The translations under genes were made by a program, and so were the position numbers. The notes under the pieces are model-generated. The model was not told where the DNA came from and ran no database searches. It saw only the letters and a program-made list of their open reading frames with translations. A DNA stretch of 64,000 nucleotides from Acidisarcina polymorpha. Lineage in GTDB: Bacteria; Acidobacteriota; Terriglobia; Terriglobales; Acidobacteriaceae. The stretch is from the NCBI RefSeq assembly GCF_003330725.1, contig NZ_CP030840.1, positions 1,984,001-2,048,000 of the forward strand, read 5' to 3'. This document shows positions 15,431-25,401 of the stretch, in pieces (the first letter of the stretch is position 1; each line of letters starts with the position of its first letter).

Positions 15431-18207
15431 GTAGTGGTGGTGGAGATGGTGAAGCTGGTCGACCTCACCGATGAACTGTTCCCGGCAACGTCCCTGCTAT
15501 AGTACAGAACGCCGTGGGAACCCAGTGCAGATGAGGGAACGGTGAAAGGAGAGCTGTAGGCGACGTAACCCCCGCCGTCGAGAGAGTAGTAGGTGTGGGC
15601 AACGCCGCTCGTCGCATCCGTGCTGTTGATAGTAACCTTGACGGCGCTGGAATAGACATTCCCATTCACGGTTCCGCTTAAAGTGGCTGTCGATACTGGC
15701 GCTACCGAGTCATAGCAGACCGGTCCGTAAGAACCGATGGTAGTACGCCCCTGGTTGTCCCATCCTTCTACGTAGGCGGTATGGCACCCTTGAGTGACGC
15801 CGCCCGCGCACCCGAGCGCGCCGTTGAAAGAGAGGCACCCGGCTGTTGCATTTGGAAACTGCGGTCCGCTGTAAAATGAGTTCCCATCGCCCCCGTGTGG
15901 CTCGCTGGACGGATCGGAGGGGATGGAGTCCCAGCCCTGAGTAAATCCGAGGGCGCCCGGTGCTGGATAGCTGCCACTCCCCGCGTCGAGCAGGTTCCAA
16001 TCGACAACCTGGTCGGTGTTAAACCAGGTGTTGGTCGCCGGACCGCCGAAGGAAAGGGAGGGATTTCCGACTGCGGGAATGATCTGCCAGTTGATGGCCC
16101 AGGCGAGCTGCATCATGTTGGCTGAGCCCCAGCCGGTAGCCGGGTCATAGCCGGCGTAGGCGCAGTAGTAGAACAGATCGTTTGCCACTGTAACGTTGTT
16201 GTTATTGCAGCCGCCGGTCACGTCATAGAGGGGGTTGTGGGGCGCGCCATAAACACCAGCGTCATAGATGAACGGAGACGCGAGGCCCACCGGAGAGCAA
16301 GCCGAGGAACCACTTCCGCATACACTGCCGACTTTGTCGAGGTAGGAGTTCTCCTGGGCAAAGAAGCCGGCGAGCTCAGGCGCCACGATGCTGGTACCGC
16401 CGCCGTAACTAGTCCAGGAGCCGCCGGTTACGTACCACTGACCCAGGACGTCTGGGTTTGCCGTCAGGGCGATATCCGGCACGAGGCGGCTTGTGAAGCC
16501 GGTGTTGATGTATTCGGTGGTGGTGCCGTTTACGGTCTGCCACGAGTAGAAGGGAGACTCGACGCCGGTCGAATAGTTGCCGCCTGTCATGCTCTGCCAG
16601 TAGGGCGCGCCAAAGAGCACGCTTCTTCCGCCGGTGCCGCCGCCGTAGTTGTTTCCGCATGCGCCGCCGTTGTTAGTCCAGAATTCGCCCTGCCAGGCAG
16701 TTTCACTGGAGAAGATTCCGGAGGTAGTCATGTTCATCTGTGTGCCGCCCGCCGCAATAAAGTCAGGATCGGAGGACGGGTATTGAACCGCAGTTGCGGC
16801 CCCGCAACCTGCGGCCGCGCCCTGGTCGCCCGCGGCGGCGATTAGGGTGATGCCCGATGCCACCATGTTATTGAGGATGCTGTGCATGGTGCCCGTCTCT
16901 ATTCCCGCAGAAGTTGAGTTCGAGTCCTCGTTGCCGCCGTAGCTGGTGGACACCACCTTGGCGTGGCCGTCGCTCAAAACGAAGTTATAAGCATCCTCGA
17001 AAGTGCTCCAAAGGTTATTGGTCATCTCGTACTCGTAGATCGCCGCTGTATCGACCCAAGAGCCGTAGCTGTTGGACATGGCGCCCGAGTACTCGACATC
17101 GAGAGGTGCTTCTCCGTCCACTGCCGGGCAGGTCGATCCATCAATGCAGTACGGGGTGACGTTCGCCGCCATCCCGTAGGCGTTGAAGAACGTGACGATG
17201 TCGGAGGAGTTGTAGTTGCCGAATCCTACCAGCGCGATCGAACTTTCCGGCGGTGAGCCGGCGGAGTTGCCGGGCACGTTGCAGCAGCCACTAAACCTTT
17301 GCAGCGCATTGTAGTCGTAGCCCTGGGAGCTTTGAACATTGGCCGGATCCATGGCGTACGTACCATTCTTGTTGTCCAGGGCATAGTTATCGTTGGCCCC
17401 AAAGCCTGTAGACGACTTGCTCACGTTTGCCACCGCGGGCCTTCCGTTTATCGTCGAAGCCAGAGTCCACGGAGCCTTCGCCGGGTTGCCCGCGAGTTGC
17501 AACTTCTCAAGAGGAGTGATCGCAGGGCCAGGAACATAATCCGCACCCTTTATCGTCCCATGTGTGGTGCCCATCCTGTGCACCCTCTCGATGCTGTTCA
17601 GACCCGCGACGGCACTGAGAATTCCTGAGAGCCTGGCGGGGATCGCCGGGTCGCGGTCATTGGAAAAGTCGACTTCCTCGCCCACCTGGTAGTTGTTGAT
17701 GGTTACTTTGAACGCCGCCTCAATCGTGCGGGCCGTTCCTTCAACGTCCACCAGCAGTCGATTGGGATAGCGTTTCGTCACAGTGAGGCCAACGCTCTGG
17801 GCCCAGTCCACCACCGCCTGCTCATCTTCAACGGACGGGGCGAAGCGCGCGTTCCACTCTTCCTGGCTCAAGAATTTGTGAAAGCCGGGCGAGCCCTTTC
17901 TGACCAGTTCCTGGATGAACTGGTCCTCATCGGCCAGGTGTGGCGGTTGAAGATTCAGCACCAGGCGCAGCTTCTGGTCAGGGTTGTAGTGGCTGACCAG
18001 GCCAGCCCTCCCCTCCCGTACTTCCCTCGGCGTAAACACCGCAATGCGTGCTGAAGAATCGGGCGACGCAGAAGCTCGAATTTCCTGAATGGGATTCTGT
18101 TGGCCCAACGCGGAATGTGGAGCACACAAAGCAATGATGGTGAACAGACCCGCCAACGATTGGCAAGCCCTGAAGGACCAGCGGCAATGGGACGAAACAC
18201 TTTGCAT
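14812..18207 (-). CDS. secreted S53 peptidase (sedolisin/pro-kumamolisin) with bacterial Ig-like repeats
   Basis: 1131 residues as read. Signal peptide at about 15-36 (SLAGLFTIIALCAPHSALGQ), activation prodomain at about 80-230, then the acid-active serine-carboxyl protease. Catalytic Glu366 and Asp370 lie in DGEAPLDVEYSGA, the oxyanion Asp461 in LIAAAGDQG, and Ser606 in YGGGTSIVAPELAG; the Ca-binding end is YDPATGWGSANMM. After about residue 860 a FIVAR-like/chitobiase-type segment (YYSLDGGGYVAYSSPF) leads to tandem Ig-like repeats with the hallmark TALSSSKNPSSHNEPVTLT and TGTVSFLHG. The ATG at 18207 has GGAG about 6 bases upstream; the open frame beyond it is not needed. The last repeat is cut by a single-base deletion. 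Likely role: extracellular protein degradation at low pH. Confidence 0.9.
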   Translation of the reverse strand: MQSVSSHCRWSFRACQSLAGLFTIIALCAPHSALGQQNPIQEIRASASPDSSARIAVFTPREVREGRAGLVSHYNPDQKLRLVLNLQPPHLADEDQFIQELVRKGSPGFHKFLSQEEWNARFAPSVEDEQAVVDWAQSVGLTVTKRYPNRLLVDVEGTARTIEAAFKVTINNYQVGEEVDFSNDRDPAIPARLSGILSAVAGLNSIERVHRMGTTHGTIKGADYVPGPAITPLEKLQLAGNPAKAPWTLASTINGRPAVANVSKSSTGFGANDNYALDNKNGTYAMDPANVQSSQGYDYNALQRFSGCCNVPGNSAGSPPESSIALVGFGNYNSSDIVTFFNAYGMAANVTPYCIDGSTCPAVDGEAPLDVEYSGAMSNSYGSWVDTAAIYEYEMTNNLWSTFEDAYNFVLSDGHAKVVSTSYGGNEDSNSTSAGIETGTMHSILNNMVASGITLIAAAGDQGAAAGCGAATAVQYPSSDPDFIAAGGTQMNMTTSGIFSSETAWQGEFWTNNGGACGNNYGGGTGGRSVLFGAPYWQSMTGGNYSTGVESPFYSWQTVNGTTTEYINTGFTSRLVPDIALTANPDVLGQWYVTGGSWTSYGGGTSIVAPELAGFFAQENSYLDKVGSVCGSGSSACSPVGLASPFIYDAGVYGAPHNPLYDVTGGCNNNNVTVANDLFYYCAYAGYDPATGWGSANMMQLAWAINWQIIPAVGNPSLSFGGPATNTWFNTDQVVDWNLLDAGSGSYPAPGALGFTQGWDSIPSDPSSEPHGGDGNSFYSGPQFPNATAGCLSFNGALGCAGGVTQGCHTAYVEGWDNQGRTTIGSYGPVCYDSVAPVSTATLSGTVNGNVYSSAVKVTINSTDATSGVAHTYYSLDGGGYVAYSSPFTVPSSALGSHGVLYYSRDVAGNSSSVRSTSFTISTTTTTALSSSKNPSSHNEPVTLTTTVTPNGGGTATGTVSFLHGTAVLGTATLSGNVAKLTLSNLSVGTTHVTAAYGGSSKYLTSNSGTLAQVVNKASTATTLTSSKNPSNYDESVTLTATVKPSFGGTPTGTVTFLHGSTILGSVKPLGGVAKLTITNFSVGTTHVEATYEGTSEFLTSTSSQLAQVVNKASTTTTLTSSKDPSTMVSP

Positions 18208-19115
18208 ACACTTCTCCGAGTACTGAATTGAAGGAACGCGGTTGCGGAGAGGGGGCGCGCCGCACCGGCGAAGGCAAAAATGCCGTTCGCAGGATAGTGG
18301 AGGGGGAGTAAGTTTCGTTACACATCCTAGCAAAGAAAATAGACATTGCCATGAGAATGCTGGAGCGGGCTGCCCAACTTAACGGCAGTATCTGCAAGGA
18401 AGCATGCACAGAAATAGGGCCGCAGTCGGGAACAGGAGAACTGGTGTGTCACTTTCAGAGGTATCTGGCGCAATATTTCGGAGCTATTTGGCGCAGCCCC
18501 AGCAGCCAGAGATGTCGAATCTATAGCGGCATTGTCGAGACAAATCCACAATAAGCCATTTGTTTTCCGTGCCAAGCAGTGTCTAACTAGTTATTAGCCG
18601 GCATCACTGTTAAAGCAGCCTAGATCTTTGCCTAATCATCATTAGGAAATCTCTTGATTGCTTTCTCAAGCCAATTCCGAAAGTCATCAGCCACAGTTCC
18701 GTGAGCATCGATTGTCAGCGTGATTGTGACCACCGTTGCATCCATGCGGGTCAGACAGAGTTGCGGGTCACAACAGAGTTGTAGGGCCTCTAGAGCCTAG
18801 CGGACGGCGCAACCGCAGTGCTGATGAAGACAACGATGACAGTGACAATGATGAGGAGAACCTTCCTTCCCAGCTATGGTCACGGCGCGTCACATTCGTG
18901 GTGTATCGTGCACAGGCGCAGAGTAAATCCAAGAACTTGTCACCTCTTTTGAGGTTGCGAATGATTGGTCTTGAGGGGTGGTCCGACATTGATTTTGAGT
19001 GAGTCATCTTCCATCAGGGGTTTGTCAACACCGGTTGCGCCCTCTAAATCCCGCACCATACGAAGGGGAAGGCGGTCTTTCCTGACCTCTGCTTCCCCGG
19101 AATGCACCTTCATTG
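18208..19115. other. long intergenic region between peptidase and TonB receptor
   Basis: About 900 bases with no recognisable gene. Its left end must hold the peptidase promoter and its right end lies downstream of the TonB receptor. Short frames (for example 18351-18554 and 18736-19002) show no domain character. A small imperfect repeat sits at 18746-18780. Confidence 0.5.
18746..18780. repeat. imperfect 17/18-bp direct repeat
   Basis: Units GCGGGTCAGACAGAGTT (18746-18762) and GCGGGTCACAACAGAGTT (18763-18780) are adjacent. Function unknown. Confidence 0.6.
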
Positions 19116-22100
19116 CTAAAAGTCGACGCGCAGTGCGACCTGCCCTGTCCGGTTTCCTGCGTTCTCGGCCGTTTGTGGCGCGCTGAGAACTCCGAAAGTA
19201 GAGGTGTTGTCGATTTGCGTGGCGGGCGGAGCGAAGTTCGTGTGGTTGAGGACATTATTAAATGTGGACTCGAAGCGCACATTTACTCCTTCGGTCACCC
19301 TGAAGACCTTGCCAAGACCGAGCGCGACCGCCGCGGTTCCAGGCCCTTCGAGGCTCCCGACAGCTGCGTTGCCAAATCGGCCCGCGCCTGCAGGCGTCGG
19401 TCCGAATGCGGCCGGGTTGAAATATTGCGTACGCGACTGCCCGCGATAAAACGCGTTCGAGAGAGCATCTGGCCGTAGAAACGCGCCGCGGTTCACGACA
19501 TTCGTATTCGACTGATCGAAGGAGCCGCTGATGCTCGGCGTAAGCCACGGCCCGGTTTCGAGCAGAGTCACAGTCGTCAGCTCCCATCCCCCGGCAATCG
19601 CGTTCTTCCAGCCTCCAGTGTTCAGGAACTGCTGGCCTTGCCCAAATGGCAGCTTGTAGAGCCCGGAGAGCAGGAAGCGGTTGCGGCGTGTCCCTTCTAC
19701 GTTTCCGTAGTTGGTGCCCACATGAAAACGGTCCGCGATGGGAGTACCGTAGTTCACCTCGCCTGCGAACGCTGTCGGGGTATCGCCCTGGTTGTCCGCG
19801 AGATTCTTGGCAAACGTGTAGTTCGCGTCGAAGTATAAGCCGTGGGCCATTTTGTGACTTTCTTCCACTTCCAGGGCGTTATAGCTCTGAGTGCCGGCGT
19901 TGAAGGTGCTATAGATCTCGAACCAGTTGTGATAGGGTGCCCTCGGGTCGACGTAGGGGCTAGCTGCATTCGGCTGATACGCAGTGGTGCTCGCAGGAAT
20001 CTGGTTAAGGTCTTCGGTGATGTTCAGCCGATACGTGTGCATCCCCACATAGCTGACACGAATGCTGTCGCTATTGGTAATCTGTCTTTCCACAGTAAGG
20101 TTCCACTGTTCCGATTGTGGGTCACGATAGTTCGGATCGACGCCCTGATCGATCGAGCCGCCCCCGTATTGCACTCCGACGCTGGGAGGCGCGGTGTTCG
20201 GGAACTGGATTAAAGGCGTACCGTTAGCCGTCGTCGCGTTGGTATAGGTGTGAAGAGCTGAGGTCGGGTTACCACTGTTGTTGAACGACAAAGGGCCTAG
20301 GTTCGTCATTGTGAAGATCCCGAATCCTGCACGAATGACGGTTCGGGCATCGTTGGTCGGTCTATAAGCAAGCGAGATGCGGGGCTGGAAATTGCCTTTA
20401 TAGGTATTCCGCAACCCCTGAGGCAGATGGTCCTGGCTGGCGGTGACGTAGTTCGTGCAGGGAAGCGCGGTGTAATTAAGGTTGCAGGCGTTGAATGACT
20501 GCTGAAAAGCAAGGTTCGATGACTGTATGTTTTCCTTGGCCAAGTACGCCGCTAGACTGTTGGGGACGACAATGGAGTTATTTCTCTGGTCAAAATTGGC
20601 CAGGTTGCCACCGTCTTCATTGAAGGCTGGAAGGATCTGCCAGCGCAAGCCAACATTGACCGTGAGCTTGTTCGTGACCTGGAACTCGTCCTGTCCGAAA
20701 GCACTGTACTGCCAAGCTGTACCGGCAACATCTGGACTGGACACGGCGAAGAAGAGATTAGTAGGAGCCCCCTCCAGAAAATCCCCGAACGCGTTGCCGG
20801 TGAAGGTTGGCTCAAAGGTGAATTGGCCGAAATCATCGGAAGGCAGGAATGTCTCGATGTCCGAGTAGCGGACTCGCCGCGCATCGATTCCACCCTTGAA
20901 GGTATGCCGTCCCGACGTAAAAGTAAGGCTATCGGTCAGCTGGAGCGTTTTCGATTGAGTGACGCCAGTTTTATCGCGACCGATCGGCGTGAAGCCGGTA
21001 CCGGCGCTAAAGTTGAAGGTCGGGAATGCATGCGTCGTCGGATGTTGGCTGATGTTGACACCCGTCAGGTCGAGTTGCGAGAGGGCCGCCGCACCCTGGA
21101 TCGGAAAACCGACACTGGTTGTTACGTTGGTGAAGCCGAAACGAAACTCGTTCAACAGTCTCGGCGTGATGGTGTAGGTATGCGAGATCAGGAAGCTGCG
21201 ATTGTGTACGCTATCGGAATCGTTCGGCAGAAGCGGGTTTGCATAGTCCTCTGTGATGTTCTTCCGGCTAAAGCGCGCATAGGCTGATTGCTTCGCATTG
21301 ATGGTTTGATCGATGCGGATGTCCGCCCCGTCGGTGCGCGCCGGTGTTTGCTGGAAGTTCTCATAGTTATAGTTGGACTGGCCGGATACATTCGGTAAGG
21401 GGTAGTACGTCAGCAATGCGGTAGCAGTCGGGCTGATCTGTCCCTGGGGAATCACAGGGCCCCCGAGTGCGCTCAAATCTCCGTTCCTCTCTGCTGCCGT
21501 TGGAACGAGGAACTGCTGCGCTATCGATGTGGAGCGGCGATTTCCCTCATAATCGGCGAAAAAGAACGTATGGTTCTTGCCGTCGTAGAGGTGCGGGATC
21601 GTCATCGGCCCGCCGAGGGATCCGCCAAAGGTATTGAAATGCTTTGGCGCCTTCCCGGAAAATCCGTAAGGGTCGGCGTCCAACGCATCGTTTTGAAGAT
21701 AATCGAAGACGCTTCCGTGAAGTGAGTTTGTGCCGCTTTTGGTGGTGAAAGTCACGTCGCCAACCTGGGAGAATTCCGCGCTATTGTTGAAGGAGGTCAC
21801 TTTCACCGCAGCGATTCCCTCTTGCGACGGATAGGAATCCTGCAAGGCGCCATTCTGTCGAACATTAGCGGTCGAGATTCCATCCACCGAAAAGTTGACC
21901 ATCGACGAACTAGCGCCCCCTAATGCGATATTCCCGGAGCTGTCTTGTTGGACATTAGGAGACAGCATGAGCGCGCCGAGCGGACTTGTTGTTGTCGCCC
22001 GATTGTTTAACGGCAGTTGGGTGATTTGCTGATTATTCTTCGAGTCCCCGACCGTGCCGTTCTCAGTGTTGATTAGTTCGGCATCGGCGACGACTTCCAC

Positions 22101-22607
22101 GCTCTGCGCTTGAGACTCGACGGAGAGTGTAATCGGAATCCGCAAATCCTGACGGGCCTCCAGGGACGCGGCTGCAACCACGGCCCTGTTGAAACCGGAA
22201 TGCTCAACGGTGATCGAGTAATGGCCGGGCTTCAGGTTTTCGAACAGGAATTCGCCTGCATCGTTTGATAGCATATCGCGGTCAGAGCTCTGATCAAGCG
22301 AGTGAACCGTAATCGTTGAGCCAGGAAGTACTGCGCCGGAGTTGTCCTGTACCGTGCCGCGAATGCTGCCGAAGGTCGATTGCGCGTAAGCACTCAGTGT
22401 CACTGCAAAAACCGCAATTGCAATCGATGCCAGCCTACGCCCAATAACTCTTATTCGACGTCGAGGGGTTTCCCGGTACTTTAAGGTTCCCTGGGGGGAA
22501 GGGCAGCCGTTAAGCGTGCCGAGAAGAATTACGCGTTCCATCTGGAGATGCAAAATGCCGTGCGCCACGGCCGCCGAAGTATGTCGTGCGTCTATAGGTG
22601 TTCTCAT
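19116..22607 (-). CDS. Oar-like TonB-dependent outer-membrane receptor
   Basis: 1163 residues. A signal segment around 50-75 (RRLASIAIAVFAVTLSAYAQ) is followed by a carboxypeptidase-regulatory-like domain (STFGSIRGTVQDNSGAVLPG ... LSNDAGEFLFENLKPGHYSI), then a plug (QLPLNNRATTTS ... VNFSVDGISTAN ... FTTKSGTNSLHGSVFDYLQN) and a long beta-barrel ending in ALRVDF with terminal Phe, as expected for BAM substrates. This is the large Acidobacteriota family usually linked to uptake of polymeric or protein-derived substrates; the ligand is unknown. The first ATG (22607) leaves an unusually long pre-signal tail of about 50 residues, so a later start nearer 22460 is possible. Confidence 0.9.
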   Translation of the reverse strand: MRTPIDARHTSAAVAHGILHLQMERVILLGTLNGCPSPQGTLKYRETPRRRIRVIGRRLASIAIAVFAVTLSAYAQSTFGSIRGTVQDNSGAVLPGSTITVHSLDQSSDRDMLSNDAGEFLFENLKPGHYSITVEHSGFNRAVVAAASLEARQDLRIPITLSVESQAQSVEVVADAELINTENGTVGDSKNNQQITQLPLNNRATTTSPLGALMLSPNVQQDSSGNIALGGASSSMVNFSVDGISTANVRQNGALQDSYPSQEGIAAVKVTSFNNSAEFSQVGDVTFTTKSGTNSLHGSVFDYLQNDALDADPYGFSGKAPKHFNTFGGSLGGPMTIPHLYDGKNHTFFFADYEGNRRSTSIAQQFLVPTAAERNGDLSALGGPVIPQGQISPTATALLTYYPLPNVSGQSNYNYENFQQTPARTDGADIRIDQTINAKQSAYARFSRKNITEDYANPLLPNDSDSVHNRSFLISHTYTITPRLLNEFRFGFTNVTTSVGFPIQGAAALSQLDLTGVNISQHPTTHAFPTFNFSAGTGFTPIGRDKTGVTQSKTLQLTDSLTFTSGRHTFKGGIDARRVRYSDIETFLPSDDFGQFTFEPTFTGNAFGDFLEGAPTNLFFAVSSPDVAGTAWQYSAFGQDEFQVTNKLTVNVGLRWQILPAFNEDGGNLANFDQRNNSIVVPNSLAAYLAKENIQSSNLAFQQSFNACNLNYTALPCTNYVTASQDHLPQGLRNTYKGNFQPRISLAYRPTNDARTVIRAGFGIFTMTNLGPLSFNNSGNPTSALHTYTNATTANGTPLIQFPNTAPPSVGVQYGGGSIDQGVDPNYRDPQSEQWNLTVERQITNSDSIRVSYVGMHTYRLNITEDLNQIPASTTAYQPNAASPYVDPRAPYHNWFEIYSTFNAGTQSYNALEVEESHKMAHGLYFDANYTFAKNLADNQGDTPTAFAGEVNYGTPIADRFHVGTNYGNVEGTRRNRFLLSGLYKLPFGQGQQFLNTGGWKNAIAGGWELTTVTLLETGPWLTPSISGSFDQSNTNVVNRGAFLRPDALSNAFYRGQSRTQYFNPAAFGPTPAGAGRFGNAAVGSLEGPGTAAVALGLGKVFRVTEGVNVRFESTFNNVLNHTNFAPPATQIDNTSTFGVLSAPQTAENAGNRTGQVALRVDF

Positions 22608-22768
22608 TTGAATGGTGTCCGTTTCCGACGGGGGTAGACCCGCTCACCATTAGCTGACAACAGAACCCATTAGCGCGGCGTAAAACATCTTAGAGCATTT
22701 ATGGACTCTTTATGGAAAATGCAATCGGGCGATTTCTGCTGAGGCACTTATATCTTACTTACAGACCA

Positions 22769-22803
22769 GTCGTTAGTCTGTTATTGGTGACTGACTAACC
22801 GAC
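22769..22803 (+). promoter_or_regulatory. inverted repeat abutting the sensor-kinase start
   Basis: GTCGTTAGTC (22769-22778) pairs with GACTAACCGAC (22793-22803), ten pairs with one bulged C and a 14-base loop. It ends 2 bases before the ATG and occupies the place of a ribosome site; no Shine-Dalgarno is visible. It may be an operator or a translation-control hairpin. Confidence 0.45.
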
Positions 22804-22805
22804 CG

Positions 22806-24251
22806 ATGAAAAAGGCTGCATACTTCCCAGCTGCTTGGCGCGTGATGTGCGTATTCACGCTTCTCGGAACACTAACCTACGCAGGGCTTAGCTTCCATAT
22901 CGATATCTTCATCGAAGGTTTCGTGTTCCTGCTTCCGGTTCTGCTCATCTCCGTTCGGTGGGGCTTCCGGGAGGCGACTATCGCTTCGATTGCATCGGTC
23001 TTGTGCCTGGATTATTTATTCACAGAACCTCGCTACAGTTTTTACATGGCCGCCCGTCATGACTGGGTTGCGTTATGCGCCTTCGAGACCTTGGCACTCG
23101 CGGTGAGCGGACTTGCGGCCCAAGTCAAAGCTCAGGCGGAGAATGCCCAACAGCAGCGACTTCGCTTTGAGAGGCTCTATCGCATTAGCAAGGAGGCCTT
23201 CGTATTCGACCAGACACAGTACTGTGGCTCTCAACTTGTCCAAATCACAAAGGACGTGCTTGCAGCCGATGGTGTCTCTCTCTGGGATGCAATTGCGCTC
23301 AGGACCGTAACGTTTGGCGACATCGATCTTGATCATGAGGATCTCCGATCGTGGTATGAGGATTCGCATGACGAGATGTGCGTACAAGGAAAGCTTTGGA
23401 TGCAAAGGCTTCGAGTTAGTGAAAAATCCTTAGGTGTGCTCTGCGTGTCTGCACGGGAGATCGACCCGCTAACCCTGGCTTCGGTCGCATCCATTGCGGC
23501 ACTCGCATTAGAGCGAGCTAGAGCCTTTGAGGAGAGGAGCGACGCCGAGGCGGCAAACCGGACCGAACAGCTAAGAAGCGCCGTTCTTGACGGTCTGGCT
23601 CATGCATTCAAGACACCTCTGACGATCATTCAGAGTGCCAGTTCCGGACTTTTAGAAATCCGGAGACTTGACGATCGACAAAGAGAGTTGGTCGAATTCA
23701 TCGATCACGAAGCAACGCGTCTCTCGGACCTAACCACGCGGCTGCTCACAACTGCGAGGCTCGACGGTGCAAGATTGGAAGTTCACCGGGAGCAAGTGCT
23801 ATTAACGGAACTTGTCGACCGATGCTGCATCGACGTTTCGTCGGGTTGTGCCGACCACTGGCTGAGCTGTGACGAAGTCTCCGCGGACAGTCAGGTCTGG
23901 GCCGATCCGCTATTGATGAAGCTGGCGCTTGATCAACTGATAGACAACGCCGCTAAGTATTCAGCGTCCGGATCTCAAATCAGGATCTCTTTGCGGAAAG
24001 ACGGCGATGCAAGCATTGTTGGGGTCCACAATGATGGGTCGTTCATACGCCCCGAAGAGCGTCAACGTATTTTCATGCGGTACTATCGCGCCGCTGGATC
24101 CGAATACAAAGCTGCTGGGACAGGCATCGGCCTGTCGGTGACTAAGAGAATTGTGGAAGCCCACGGTGGAAGCGTCTGGGTGGATAGCGATGTTGTCTGC
24201 GGGACTACTGTGTTCTTCACCTTACCGCATCGCCCAGGGAGGCCCGAGTGA
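22806..24251 (+). CDS. KdpD-like sensor histidine kinase (DUF4118 membrane domain)
   Basis: 481 residues. The N-terminus has closely spaced membrane helices of the KdpD/DUF4118 type (about 12-105, including VLCLDYLFTEPRYSFY, the hallmark of that domain). A GAF-like region at about 120-240 follows, then the HisKA dimerisation helix with the phospho-acceptor His266 in LAHAFKTPLTII, and an ATPase domain (LDQLIDNAAKYS, GTGIGLSVTKRIVEAHGG). The KdpD universal-stress and N-terminal sensor domains are absent, and no kdpFABC pump is nearby, so the signal is unknown. It shares GTGA with the response regulator, with which it must pair. Confidence 0.9.
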   Translation: MKKAAYFPAAWRVMCVFTLLGTLTYAGLSFHIDIFIEGFVFLLPVLLISVRWGFREATIASIASVLCLDYLFTEPRYSFYMAARHDWVALCAFETLALAVSGLAAQVKAQAENAQQQRLRFERLYRISKEAFVFDQTQYCGSQLVQITKDVLAADGVSLWDAIALRTVTFGDIDLDHEDLRSWYEDSHDEMCVQGKLWMQRLRVSEKSLGVLCVSAREIDPLTLASVASIAALALERARAFEERSDAEAANRTEQLRSAVLDGLAHAFKTPLTIIQSASSGLLEIRRLDDRQRELVEFIDHEATRLSDLTTRLLTTARLDGARLEVHREQVLLTELVDRCCIDVSSGCADHWLSCDEVSADSQVWADPLLMKLALDQLIDNAAKYSASGSQIRISLRKDGDASIVGVHNDGSFIRPEERQRIFMRYYRAAGSEYKAAGTGIGLSVTKRIVEAHGGSVWVDSDVVCGTTVFFTLPHRPGRPE

Positions 24252-24946
24252 GTGTATCGCAAGGACGTTTGTTGATTACAGAGGACGATTCCTCTTTGCG
24301 TCGGGCGCTCAAGACGACTCTTCAGGCATTGGGCTTCGATGTGGATGAAGCTCCGGATGGAGAGTCGGCGTTGGTGCTGGTTCATCAGAACCAATATGAC
24401 ACCGTGCTTCTAGATATCAATATGCCTGGCATAGATGGTCTGGAAACCTGCGTACGCATTCGCCGGGGCTTCACAAGGCTGCCGATTCTCATGCTCACCG
24501 TCCGCGATAGTGAGGATGATAAAGTGAACGCACTCGATGCGGGAGCGGACGACTACATCACTAAGCCCTTCCAGATCAGAGAACTGATTGCTCGCATTCG
24601 GACTGCGATCCGTCGCCTCCATGCACCAGGAATCCCTACCGACGCTCCTCTAACCATCGGCGAAATCATTCTCGATCCCGTACGGCATCGGCTCTTCAAA
24701 AACGGTGTCGAGATTAAGCTGACGCCTCGTGAGTTTTCAGCGACTCAGTTTCTGATGGAAAATGCAGGCCGGCCCGTCACCCATGCGCGACTGTTGACTC
24801 TTCTCTGGGGCTCCGGTTATGGAGATGAGCGTGAATACCTTCGTGTCTTAATCAGCACACTGCGTAAGAAGGTGGAGAGCGATCCAACGAAGCCCGAGTA
24901 CCTGCTTACGGAAAGCTACATCGGCTATCGCTTTCGCGAAGCATAG
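24248..24946 (+). CDS. KdpE/OmpR-family response regulator
   Basis: 232 residues. The receiver domain has the acidic pocket (TEDD at 11-14), the phosphorylation site Asp56 in TVLLDINMPG, the Thr switch (LMLTVRD) and Lys in ITKPF. The C-terminal winged helix (LTPREFSATQFLMENAGRPV ... YLRVLISTLRKKVE ... TESYIGYRF) is of the OmpR/KdpE class. Its GTG start overlaps the kinase stop, so the two are co-translated. Target genes cannot be read; the inverted repeat before the kinase gene is a candidate self-regulatory site. Confidence 0.92.
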   Translation: MSVSQGRLLITEDDSSLRRALKTTLQALGFDVDEAPDGESALVLVHQNQYDTVLLDINMPGIDGLETCVRIRRGFTRLPILMLTVRDSEDDKVNALDAGADDYITKPFQIRELIARIRTAIRRLHAPGIPTDAPLTIGEIILDPVRHRLFKNGVEIKLTPREFSATQFLMENAGRPVTHARLLTLLWGSGYGDEREYLRVLISTLRKKVESDPTKPEYLLTESYIGYRFREA

Positions 24947-25033
24947 CCGCACGCGAAGGAGTTTCCGCGAGGCATTATTGCCCATGCTGTAACCCTTATA
25001 CCTCTTTTATCAGTCATGCAGGATACTTAAATT

Positions 25034-25279
25034 GTGGGTTACGAACAGACATCTCAGATCGACCCCGTCAAAGCGGCGCGGCGTTATTCGCGAGCATTAC
25101 GGACAAGTAAGCGCCGCGATCAAAAGCGGGCGAAGTGTTTCGCGTTGATCGCAGCAGTTCTTCTATGCGTCCTCGTGACGACCTTCGCTATGAGGACCTC
25201 TCGACGATTGAGGACGACTGTTGACCGTCTTCATGCAGCAGTTCCAACGCGCATGGCACAGTTCAACGCCTCGCAGTAG
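25034..25279 (+). CDS. small single-pass membrane protein, unknown
   Basis: 81 residues starting at a GTG. A very basic N-terminal half (AARRYSRALRTSKRRDQKRAK) precedes one hydrophobic helix (CFALIAAVLLCVLVTTFAM) and a short basic tail. The positive-inside pattern would put the N-terminus in the cytoplasm. No ribosome site is obvious and I recognise no family, so it may not be real. It follows the two-component pair by about 90 bases. Confidence 0.35.
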   Translation: MGYEQTSQIDPVKAARRYSRALRTSKRRDQKRAKCFALIAAVLLCVLVTTFAMRTSRRLRTTVDRLHAAVPTRMAQFNASQ

Positions 25280-25401
25280 TTTGATCAGTCGTATGATCTG
25301 AACCGCCATGATCTTTGCTCGAGAGGTTCAACCGGATCATCGAGCCAGTCGGCGAAGCAACGGGCCGACCTCGATTGATTTCAGCAGTGAGTTGGCTCGC
25401 C

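Noticed and set aside
22806-24946. Potassium-responsive kdp system
   Set aside because: No kdpF, A, B or C genes in the window and the kinase lacks the KdpD N-terminal domains.
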